Positions 1 to 6,543 of a stretch of DNA of 6,543 bases are shown here, piece by piece. The notes under the pieces were generated by a model. The model was not told the DNA's origin. It made no database searches and saw only the letters and a program-made list of their open reading frames with translations. Every line of letters begins with the position of its first letter. Positions within the stretch are counted from its first letter, which is position 1. Source of the DNA: Ignavibacteriales bacterium (GTDB taxonomy: Bacteria > Bacteroidota > Ignavibacteria > UBA10030); contig JACQPU010000061.1 in NCBI GenBank assembly GCA_016207365.1, forward strand, positions 1 to 6,543, in the 5' to 3' direction. A program made the translations under genes and the position numbers.

Positions 1-1349
1 TCCCTGCTCTGCACTGCCGCAAGTTCTGGCTTTCCGGCGGGGACGACACTGAGAACAACGCGCGCATTGTCTGGAAGAAATGACTGCATCATTGCGCGTA
101 CATCCAATGGCTGAACGGCCTGGTATCTCGAAAGATCTTCATTGAAATAATCCGGATTTCCGGTACGGACGTAATAGTTATTCAATTGATCCGCCTTTCC
201 GGCCGAGGTTTCCAAACCGCCCAGAAATCCTGCCTCGAACTGATTTACTGCACGTTGAAGCTCCCGCGCGGCGGGACCCTCAAGCTTAAGCCGGTTGATT
301 TCCTCCTGAACAACCACTTCGAGTTCTGCAAGCGTGTGTCCTTCGCGGGCCGTAGCAACAATCACAAACGACGATGACAACGCCGCAGAGAATTGAAATG
401 CCGAGACATCCTGGGCTATCTGCATCTCATAAACAAGACGCTTATACAGGCGCGAGTTTTTTCCTCCTGCAAGAACATTGGCCGCAATGTCCATTTCCGC
501 GTCCCCCGGCCGATAGAGAGCAGGTGTCAGCCATGCCATATAGAGGCGCGGAAGCTGAACACGGTCTTCCAGCAGGAGCCGTTTCTCCGCCGGCAGGAAT
601 GCAGCGGGAGGGTCAATCGGTTCCACAGGCGCACCGATCGGAATTTCGCCGAACCATTTCGCTACGAGAGAGGCGGTCTCCTTTGCGTCAATGTCCCCGG
701 CGATGACAAGGCTGGCATTGTTCGAGACATAATACTTCCGGAAAAACTCCGCAACGTCCTCGTAGCTAGCGGCCGAGAGGTCCTCCATGGATCCGATTGT
801 CGGCCAGGAATATGGATGACTGTCTGGATAAAGGGCCTTTGCCATCGTTATCCACACCATTCCATACGGCTGATTTTCGTATCGCTGACGACGTTCGTTC
901 TTCACAACGTCCCTCTGGCCGTCAACTTTCGCGGGAGACATGGCATCCAGGAGATATCCCATCCTATCCGATTCGAGAAACAGCGCAAGCTCAAGGGCAT
1001 TGCTCGGCAGGGTTTCATAGTAATTCGTTCGATCCGTGTTCGTGGAACCGTTGTTGTCTCCGCCTGCCGCTTCCAGCCAGACATCAAACATCCCCTCCGG
1101 TACATTCTTCGATCCCTCAAACATGATATGCTCGAAGAGGTGCGCAAAACCGGTTCTTCCGGGCTTCTCATGTCCTGATCCGACATGGTACCACATATTG
1201 ACAGCCACGCGGGGAATGGTATGGTCTTCATGCAGAATTACAGTCAGTCCATTGCTCAATTTGAGCATCTCATATGGAACCGTCAGCGCCTCGTTCTGTC
1301 CCGATACAATGGACCAGGGAAGAATAACAAGCAACCACATTCGGTTCAT
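1..1349 (-). CDS. M16 family zinc metallopeptidase, exported, N-terminal part (3' end beyond window)
   Basis: An insulinase/pitrilysin-type (M16) peptidase that should cleave peptides or small proteins outside the cytoplasm. The frame is open from the ATG at 1349 to the left edge, 449 codons with no stop. Residues 1-17 form a short signal peptide (MNRMWLLVILPWSIVSG). The inverted zinc site HLFEH is at residues 70-74, with zinc-binding His70 and His74 and catalytic Glu73. The third ligand is Glu152 in VVKNERRQRYE, about 78 residues on, the usual M16 spacing, so this unit looks catalytically intact. An M16 C-terminal subdomain follows, with AGGKNSRLYKRL near residues 294-305. The visible part matches one complete M16 unit; its end (VVLSVVPAGKPELAAVQS) resembles the linker of two-unit proteases of about 900 residues, so a second unit probably lies beyond the window. 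The start is chosen for its GGAGG site; the ATG three codons later is too far from it. Substrate is unknown. Confidence 0.93.
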   Translation of the reverse strand, partial: MNRMWLLVILPWSIVSGQNEALTVPYEMLKLSNGLTVILHEDHTIPRVAVNMWYHVGSGHEKPGRTGFAHLFEHIMFEGSKNVPEGMFDVWLEAAGGDNNGSTNTDRTNYYETLPSNALELALFLESDRMGYLLDAMSPAKVDGQRDVVKNERRQRYENQPYGMVWITMAKALYPDSHPYSWPTIGSMEDLSAASYEDVAEFFRKYYVSNNASLVIAGDIDAKETASLVAKWFGEIPIGAPVEPIDPPAAFLPAEKRLLLEDRVQLPRLYMAWLTPALYRPGDAEMDIAANVLAGGKNSRLYKRLVYEMQIAQDVSAFQFSAALSSSFVIVATAREGHTLAELEVVVQEEINRLKLEGPAARELQRAVNQFEAGFLGGLETSAGKADQLNNYYVRTGNPDYFNEDLSRYQAVQPLDVRAMMQSFLPDNARVVLSVVPAGKPELAAVQSR

Positions 1350-1482
1350 ACTCTCTCCTCCAATAATCCAAATGATAATCGCTCCAGCTTACGTAATAGT
1401 TGATGAAAAGTAAAGATTTTGGTGTTGACATCTCCCTTCATTTTTAGACTCATTGGAAGAAGAAATGTCCCTGCGGTTTAGA
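1350..1482. other. Intergenic gap before the M16 gene, no clear promoter or terminator
   Basis: This 133-base stretch is the only sizeable non-coding segment. It is more AT-rich than the flanking genes. On the minus strand it holds the M16 ribosome binding site and an imperfect inverted repeat (arms 1427-1436 and 1460-1469, 10 pairs including three G-U pairs, 23-base loop) with no T-run after it, so it does not look like an intrinsic terminator. No good -35/-10 pair or Bacteroidota-type promoter (TAnnTTTG) was found. A promoter for the M16 gene may still lie here. Confidence 0.5.
1357..1361 (-). promoter_or_regulatory. Shine-Dalgarno site of the M16 peptidase gene
   Basis: On the minus strand GGAGG lies 7 bases before the ATG at 1349, within a purine run (GGAGGAGAGAG). 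This strength and spacing fix the start at 1349 rather than the in-frame ATG at 1340. Confidence 0.75.
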
Positions 1483-2757
1483 TCACGTTTTCTGTTGTTT
1501 CTTTTTCGCGGCGGGAAACAGAACGTTGTTGAGAATCAGGCGATAGCCCGGTGAGTTTTTGTGGAGATTCAGATCTGTCGGCGGGTCGCCCACTGCATGC
1601 TGGTAGTCCTCCGGATCATGCCCTCCGTACCATGTGAACGTCCCGCGGCCGAAATTGCCATGAAGATACTTCACCTCTTCCGTGCCTTCACGCTCAGCGA
1701 GGATGACGACGGTGCGCTTAACCAGACTTTTGCGGAATGCCGTGGTCTGCCCCATGAACCCGCGGACAATGTTCACATGATTTTGGGTAAGCATGGTCGG
1801 AACGGGATCGTACTTCGCTGAAAACTCAAACAACGTGAAGTAATCGGTATTCGGATCTCGCAGGGGAGGCGGGTCACTCGAAGGAATATCTATATCGGAA
1901 TACTCATACCGCAGGGGATTCATGTCCAGCGTAAATCCCTCAAACGCCAGCGTCCTGCCAAAATCAAGAGCCTGCTGGGCGTTCCTGTCGGGCGGATCCC
2001 CATCGAACATCGTGTCGCAGATATCGATACCTTCTGCTGCCAGCGCGACATCATAGCTGTCAGTTGCCGAGCACATCGCGAACATGAAACCGCCCTGGCC
2101 AATGTATTCCCTGATAGCGCGCGCGACGGCTTTCTTCGCTTCCGAAACCTTCCTGAAACCAAGTCGTTGTGCTTCGCGTTCATATAGAAACTGCTGAGAA
2201 ATGTACCATTGGGCATTGCGGTAGTTCGCATAGAATTTCCCGTACTGTCCGGTAAAATCTTCATGGTGGAGATGGAGCCAGTCGTATTCGTTAACCTTCC
2301 CCGAAAGCACTTCTTCGTCCCATACTTTGGTATAGGGAATCTCGGCATATTCGAGGGCAAGCGTCACCGCGTCGTCCCAAGGCTTAAATTGAGGGGGAAC
2401 ATAGACGGCAATCTTCGGGGCCTTTTCGAGCCGGACGACATCCATGTTGTTGTCCTCGCGCTGGACATCGGCATATACTCTCATAGCGGCAGATGCATCT
2501 ATAGACTCGAATGCAACACCCCGCACCCTGCACTCTCTTGCAAGCACGTCGCTGTAGTCCATCATGAACGAGCCCCCGCGGTAATTAAGCAGCCAGTCCA
2601 CGGTTCCCCCATGCTCGAGAAGCCAGAATGCTACGCCATAGGATTTCAGATGATCGGTCTGGGCGCCGTCCATCGGAATCAACAGCTTGGATTGGGCCCA
2701 TCCGCCTGCAGTCGTGGCGAGCATAAGAATTCCGGCGAGCACTATTCTCCAAATCAC
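1483..2757 (-). CDS. Exported 'asparagine synthetase B'-like protein (label probably wrong; function unknown)
   Basis: A 424-residue protein with an N-terminal signal peptide (hydrophobic residues 5-19, likely cleavage after GGWAQ), hence periplasmic or surface. It resembles a conserved FCB-group family often named asparagine synthetase B, but the visible sequence does not support that enzyme: there is no catalytic Cys2 of a class II glutamine amidotransferase and no SGGxDS ATP-pyrophosphatase motif. Notable blocks are MDGAQTDHLKSYG (29-41), DWLLNYRGGSF (54-64), LHLHHEDFTGQYGKF (161-175), GGFMFAMCSATDSYDVALAA (222-241, with Cys229 in a possible nucleophile-elbow position), FDGDP (251-255) and FGRGTFTWYGGHDPEDY (369-385). 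The Gly-rich strand-turn at Cys229 and the late GGHDPE block recall class I amidotransferase-like folds (ThuA-type), which is inference. The start is GTG, with AGAGGAG 7 bases upstream. It overlaps the upstream TPR gene by 4 bases, suggesting translational coupling. The tail is Lys/Gln-rich (KKKQQKT). Confidence 0.88.
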   Translation of the reverse strand: MIWRIVLAGILMLATTAGGWAQSKLLIPMDGAQTDHLKSYGVAFWLLEHGGTVDWLLNYRGGSFMMDYSDVLARECRVRGVAFESIDASAAMRVYADVQREDNNMDVVRLEKAPKIAVYVPPQFKPWDDAVTLALEYAEIPYTKVWDEEVLSGKVNEYDWLHLHHEDFTGQYGKFYANYRNAQWYISQQFLYEREAQRLGFRKVSEAKKAVARAIREYIGQGGFMFAMCSATDSYDVALAAEGIDICDTMFDGDPPDRNAQQALDFGRTLAFEGFTLDMNPLRYEYSDIDIPSSDPPPLRDPNTDYFTLFEFSAKYDPVPTMLTQNHVNIVRGFMGQTTAFRKSLVKRTVVILAEREGTEEVKYLHGNFGRGTFTWYGGHDPEDYQHAVGDPPTDLNLHKNSPGYRLILNNVLFPAAKKKQQKT

Positions 2758-4610
2758 AGAGCGTCTCCTCTCAGCAACCGTATTCGCCTCCTCGCTTCTT
2801 CTGCATAGATCGAACCCGGGAACCGGCTTAAGAGTTCTTCGTATGCCTCAAGAGCCCGTGCAGGCACATGAAGCCTCATTTCATAAACCTCTCCCGCCTT
2901 CATAAGCGCCCTGTCCCGCAGGATGCTTGATTTCATATCCCGGGCTATCTTCTGAAAGGTTTCCAGAGCTTCGTTGTAACGGCGAAGCTGGATAAGCAAC
3001 TCACCAATCCTGAATGTGGCATCATCCACAAGGAGCGCAAGCGAAAATTGGTGAACCACCGCCCTGAATGCCTCCAGCGCCTCCGGGTATTTTTTTTGGC
3101 GAAGGAGCAAGTCAGTAGCCGCATACACCTTCAGTGCGTCAGGACTGAGGGTGCGGTTCTCTTCAATAAAATACCTTAGGTTCAACGCATCATTGGCAAG
3201 ATCAGTACCCGGCTTTGCCGAAAGCCGGTCGAGGACGGCCAGTGCAGAGTCAAACTCCGCCGTGAAGTAGTCAAGTTCCGCAAGCCGGAACAAAGCCTGG
3301 TCGCGGACAAACGAATTTCGCGAGAGAACGAGAATTCCGTACACTTCCCTTGCTCTCTTCAGGTCATTCCTGGCTACCAGAACATCGGCAGCTTCAATGT
3401 GACTCTCGAGGGCAATCTGAGATCCCGGCGCCGTCTTCGTCGCTTGTTCAAATGCCATAAGGGCGGCATCAAGATCACGGAATCTGTCCCTCTGCAAAAC
3501 ACCGATGCGAAAGTATGCCTGGGCGGCTTGGAGGGTCCCGGGATACTGCTGTACGACGGAAACGTACAACGACAACGCCGTTCCAGACGAGAATGAGCTC
3601 TCGGGAATCACTTTCTCTGTCTCTCCTCGCTGGGCTACGGTTGTATCCTGATCAATGGTAAGTTCCTCGACCGCCCGGGCGTAGCCGAGCCGGACAAGCG
3701 GAACAAGCTCGCGCGCAGGGCCCGTGTTCAGCACTTCCTGACAGGCAGAAGCCGCTGCCCGGTACTCTCGGTCATCCAGCGCACGTTGGGCAAACTTGAA
3801 CAACTCCGCGCCTCGCGCCCCTGCTGTCCGGTCGATTCTCTTATATTGCTCCAACGCCCCGACATAATCCTTTCCCTCCATCAGGATCCATGCATAAAGT
3901 TGCCTGAGGGGATTCAGATCCGCGTGGCGCTCCAGCGCTTTACGCGCCACATCGCGGGCAGAAGTTAGTGCCTCGGGGTGTGCAATGAACACCGAGATGC
4001 GCGACTGAATATCGGACAATTGCTTCGGTTGAAGGACCAAGAGCTGAATAAATTCCTCCATTGCCCGGTCGTACTGCTGGAAAGCACCGTAAAGATTGGC
4101 CAACTCACTGAGAAAAAGGTATGGATCACCGGTCGCTTTCCTGGCTTGGAGGAACAATTCAATCGCTCGATCATAAAGACGGAACTCCATCATTTGTCCC
4201 GCAATGAGCCGATAAAGGCTTGGATTCTTCGGATCCTCACGTATGACCCACTGCCAGAGGGAATCGGCTTTCTGTTCCCTGCCCATTTGATAATACACGC
4301 CACCGAGCGTCGCAAGCAGTTGCGGGTTATTCTTCTGAATCGTTAGCCGGTATTCGATCAGACCAACGGCTTTCTCATACTCTTTAAGTTGAACGTATCC
4401 TCTGCGAAGGGCGTCGTAGTAAACGTAATTCTGGGGATCGGAAAGAAGGAGGGATTCATAAATTGCCACTGCGCGCTCCCAGTCACCAGCACTCTCGAAA
4501 CTCTGGGCCAGCCGCAGTTTGATCATTGCTTCGGGATCCTGCGCCCCGGCCGGGATCACGAAAACAGCAAGGGCGAAGCAGCACGCCAGAGATGAATTCA
4601 GGGCTTTCAT
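2754..4610 (-). CDS. Exported tetratricopeptide repeat (TPR) protein
   Basis: A 618-residue protein made almost wholly of TPR-like helical hairpins after a signal peptide (residues 1-24, cleavage probably after AGAQ). There is no lipobox Cys at the cleavage site, so it is more likely soluble periplasmic than a lipoprotein. Clear repeats start near residues 29, 63, 97, 131 and 165, with degenerate ones near 233 and 268. A low-similarity insert lies around 315-345. A second run covers about 361-611, near 361, 400, 435, 494, 527 and 564, its last units (ALEAYEELLSRFPGS, then AEEARRRIRLL) resembling YbgF/BamD-type repeats. TPRs bind other proteins, so a scaffold role is likely; no catalytic motif is visible. 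The ATG at 4610 has no strong Shine-Dalgarno site, but the signal peptide beginning there supports it, and no other start codon lies in frame back to the preceding stop. It follows the glycosyltransferase by 24 bases and overlaps the next gene by 4. Partner is unknown. Confidence 0.92.
   Translation of the reverse strand: MKALNSSLACCFALAVFVIPAGAQDPEAMIKLRLAQSFESAGDWERAVAIYESLLLSDPQNYVYYDALRRGYVQLKEYEKAVGLIEYRLTIQKNNPQLLATLGGVYYQMGREQKADSLWQWVIREDPKNPSLYRLIAGQMMEFRLYDRAIELFLQARKATGDPYLFLSELANLYGAFQQYDRAMEEFIQLLVLQPKQLSDIQSRISVFIAHPEALTSARDVARKALERHADLNPLRQLYAWILMEGKDYVGALEQYKRIDRTAGARGAELFKFAQRALDDREYRAAASACQEVLNTGPARELVPLVRLGYARAVEELTIDQDTTVAQRGETEKVIPESSFSSGTALSLYVSVVQQYPGTLQAAQAYFRIGVLQRDRFRDLDAALMAFEQATKTAPGSQIALESHIEAADVLVARNDLKRAREVYGILVLSRNSFVRDQALFRLAELDYFTAEFDSALAVLDRLSAKPGTDLANDALNLRYFIEENRTLSPDALKVYAATDLLLRQKKYPEALEAFRAVVHQFSLALLVDDATFRIGELLIQLRRYNEALETFQKIARDMKSSILRDRALMKAGEVYEMRLHVPARALEAYEELLSRFPGSIYAEEARRRIRLLRGDAL
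2765..2771 (-). promoter_or_regulatory. Shine-Dalgarno site of the asparagine synthetase B-like gene, inside the TPR gene
   Basis: AGAGGAG on the minus strand sits 7 bases before the GTG start at 2757. It lies within the last codons of the TPR gene. The TPR stop and the new start share GTGA (2757-2754), the classical arrangement for coupled translation, and this supports GTG as the true start. Confidence 0.7.
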
Positions 4611-4634
4611 GTTTCTAGCAACACTTGATTCGGT

Positions 4635-6543
4635 TCAAGGGTTCGTTTCCAGTTCCATCCTCATGCGAAACACCTTCATCGCCGCTTCTGCCTTGTCAGT
4701 CTCTCCCATTTGACCATAGATTTGTGCAATCGATTGATAGGCCGCAAGCATTTTCGGATTCATTTTCACGAGAGCCTCCAATCGCCGTATCGCTTCGCGC
4801 GGATGATTCTGCCGCAGAGGTACTTGCGTCAGTGCGAAATAAGCAGACCAGTATTCCGGGTTCAAGGCAAGCGCCGTGCGGAATTCCCGCTCGGCTTCTT
4901 CGAGCTTTCCGGCCATCATTAGCGCCCATCCAAAGTGATGGTGAGCGCGCGAGGAAAGAGAATCGAGCTGCACTGCGCGTTCCACCAGCGGTCCGCCCTG
5001 CTGCAAGTCTCCACGCGAGAGATGCAGCCATCCGGTTGCCGTCAACCACGCAACGACACCGGTTGTGAAATGCATACGGTCAGGCTCGAACGCGAACACT
5101 TCCATGATTTCCGGCGTGGCTTCGTTCGTTTGAAAAATCGGATTGACATTCACCGCTTCAAACCAGTTGCGAAGCACCGCAAGATGTGTCACACCACGCT
5201 CCACAAGAAACTGCTTGGTTGCCGGGAGGTTTCCAATGCGCGCAATCATTTCCGGTGAGATCAATCCAACCATATCCACGATCTTCCGTCCGGAATAGAA
5301 TGCCAGTGCCCCCACATCGTGCGTGGCAACAACGGCTGAATCGGGAAGATTCTCGCGAATCCAGAATGCTGTTTTGACCTGGCGATCTGAAACGTACGTG
5401 CAATGATCCTTATAGCTCTCCCGCGCATTCCACGTTTCAAGTCCGAAATACAGACCCAGTACCGCGAGAATGCCTGCCCCCACCAGTCTGGCTCTTGCCA
5501 CTGACAAAACATTTGGAAGTCGTTCTGCCGCCGTCGCAAGTATCCATTCCATTCCTGCAAGTCCGATAAGGAGATAGAATGGAATGACAGGCATGAGGTA
5601 TCTTCCATTTTGATACAGATAGGGAAGCTTGTACCAGTATGCAAGGAAAAGGCCGCTGGAGAACAGCAATGGAATCAGGCCCATTGAATGCTGCCTTCTC
5701 GATAATTGTAGGCCAGTTTGCAGAATCCCTGCCGCTGCGAGGATCGCGACAATGACCATATGCCGGTCAGTCAGATACCGGAAAACCTCCGCGGGAAAAT
5801 TCGTCCCCGTACCGCTATAATATGCCAGCTTTGCGGCGTACGTGTTTGGGAGAAGAGTTCCTGAGAGGGCAAGATTGAAGCCAGCGTATCCCAGTGCAAT
5901 CACTCCAGCGATTCCGATGCTTTTGGTCAGCCAGTTTGATTTCGCTGCAAGTTCTTTTTGCTCATGGGAATCCTTTATCACAAAGGAGTACACGAACTCT
6001 GCCGCAAGTGCGCCAAACAAGATCACGGCTTCCGGTCGGGTCCAGAGCAAACAGCCCGCGGCAATGCCCAGACCAATTCCGTTACGGCTCGCGTAGTAGT
6101 GCACAACAGCCAGGGAAAGCGTTATGAACAATGTCGTTTCCATTCCGGAAAGCGCAATCCAGTGCAAGCGCGGTTCCAGGGCAAATAAGAGCGTACCTCC
6201 AAGCGCGTACAAGATCCTTCCCGGAAAGATCCTTTCGGCAAGTTTAAAGAAATAGGCAACAGCGACAAGATAGAACAAAGCGCCAAGGACATAGCTCAAG
6301 AGTATTTCGTGGTTCGTCACAAGAAAGCCCGCGGTCAGCATAAGCGTATAGAGCGGTGCTGTCGAACCGGAAGTTGGCATCTCGTCCTTGTAATACGAAA
6401 AGCTTCCGTGGTCGGCAAGATTCCGGGCAAATTGCAGATGAATCCAAGGATCATCCAGAGGAAATCCGAATCCGCCATTCGCGAAGTAAGCAAACGACCC
6501 CATGGCCACCGAAAACGCCGCGCAGAGAAGCATGGTCACGGCA
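4635..6543 (-). CDS. GT-C membrane glycosyltransferase (GT39/PMT-like) with C-terminal TPR domain, 5' end probably beyond window
   Basis: A polytopic inner-membrane protein, probably a GT-C enzyme that moves a sugar from a lipid-phosphate donor to an acceptor on the outer face of the membrane. Residues are counted from the GTG at 6539 (634 codons). A first membrane segment (about 2-20) is followed by FPLDDPWIHLQFARNLA (26-42), whose Asp29-Asp30 fit the acidic motif of the first outer loop in this fold. SGSTAPLYTL (57-66) is also typical. About 10-12 hydrophobic segments run to residue 367, with NGRYLMPVIPFY at 311-322. A soluble region (about 394-480) contains LPDSAVVATHDVGALAFYSG. The C-terminus, about 497-632, holds four TPR-like units such as AGKLEEAEREFRTALALNPE. 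The frame stays open to the right edge, and no Lys or Arg precedes the first membrane segment, so the true start is probably upstream; GTG 6539 or ATG 6533 are alternatives. Donor and acceptor cannot be told. It is the first visible gene of the apparent operon. Confidence 0.87.
   Translation of the reverse strand, partial: AVTMLLCAAFSVAMGSFAYFANGGFGFPLDDPWIHLQFARNLADHGSFSYYKDEMPTSGSTAPLYTLMLTAGFLVTNHEILLSYVLGALFYLVAVAYFFKLAERIFPGRILYALGGTLLFALEPRLHWIALSGMETTLFITLSLAVVHYYASRNGIGLGIAAGCLLWTRPEAVILFGALAAEFVYSFVIKDSHEQKELAAKSNWLTKSIGIAGVIALGYAGFNLALSGTLLPNTYAAKLAYYSGTGTNFPAEVFRYLTDRHMVIVAILAAAGILQTGLQLSRRQHSMGLIPLLFSSGLFLAYWYKLPYLYQNGRYLMPVIPFYLLIGLAGMEWILATAAERLPNVLSVARARLVGAGILAVLGLYFGLETWNARESYKDHCTYVSDRQVKTAFWIRENLPDSAVVATHDVGALAFYSGRKIVDMVGLISPEMIARIGNLPATKQFLVERGVTHLAVLRNWFEAVNVNPIFQTNEATPEIMEVFAFEPDRMHFTTGVVAWLTATGWLHLSRGDLQQGGPLVERAVQLDSLSSRAHHHFGWALMMAGKLEEAEREFRTALALNPEYWSAYFALTQVPLRQNHPREAIRRLEALVKMNPKMLAAYQSIAQIYGQMGETDKAEAAMKVFRMRMELETNP

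Noticed and set aside
393..1178. A long plus-strand open frame (261 codons) opposite the M16 gene.
   Set aside because: The minus strand here encodes a clear M16 peptidase with its zinc motif. The plus-strand translation is rich in Arg, Ser and Cys, shows no recognisable domain, and is a shadow.
1425..1453. A perfect TTGACA on the plus strand at 1425-1430, as a possible promoter reading antisense into the asparagine synthetase B-like gene.
   Set aside because: At 16-18 base spacing there is no good -10 box; the nearest candidate, TAGACT at 1445-1450, is only 14 bases away. A single hexamer match is expected by chance.
1427..1469. The inverted repeat as an intrinsic terminator after the asparagine synthetase B-like gene.
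   Set aside because: The stem relies on G-U pairs, the loop is long and no T-run follows on the minus strand.
2209..2808. A 199-codon plus-strand open frame crossing the junction of the asparagine synthetase B-like and TPR genes.
   Set aside because: It lies opposite two well-supported coding regions and has no recognisable domain or ribosome binding site that I can see.
4635..4713. Possible duplication between the TPR tail of the glycosyltransferase and the following TPR protein.
   Set aside because: Only general TPR consensus positions appear shared; no stretch of specific identity beyond the repeat pattern was seen, so a recent duplication is not supported.

Overview
The window carries four genes, all read from the minus strand, packed into about 6.5 kb with one intergenic gap longer than 25 bases. 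In transcription order they are: a membrane glycosyltransferase of the GT-C fold with a C-terminal TPR tail (4635 to the right edge); a large exported TPR-repeat protein (2754-4610); an exported protein of the kind often labelled 'asparagine synthetase B' in Bacteroidota-like genomes (1483-2757); and the N-terminal part of an exported zinc peptidase of family M16 (1349 to the left edge, unfinished). The reading frames on the plus strand are shadows of these genes.

Layout: the glycosyltransferase stops 24 bases before the TPR gene starts. The TPR gene overlaps the asparagine synthetase B-like gene by 4 bases (GTGA on the minus strand). A 133-base gap then precedes the M16 gene, which has a near-ideal Shine-Dalgarno site. 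The first three genes look like one transcription unit. The fourth could be the last gene of that unit or have its own promoter; no convincing promoter or terminator is visible in the gap.

Organism: base composition is near 50-55% GC by eye. The asparagine synthetase B-like family, the abundance of exported TPR proteins and the GT-C/TPR fusion suggest a Gram-negative bacterium of the FCB group (Bacteroidota, Ignavibacteria/Chlorobi, KSB1 or Gemmatimonadota-like lineages). This is inference from protein style; no rRNA or other marker is present.

How the genes fit together: all four products are predicted to act in or across the cytoplasmic membrane or beyond it. The glycosyltransferase is a polytopic membrane enzyme and the other three have N-terminal signal peptides. 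The sequence does not define a common pathway. The clearest functional link is the overlapping pair of TPR protein and asparagine synthetase B-like protein, probably made together and perhaps acting together outside the cytoplasm. No mobile element, CRISPR array, tRNA or rRNA was seen, and nothing in the window clearly amounts to a new multi-gene system.
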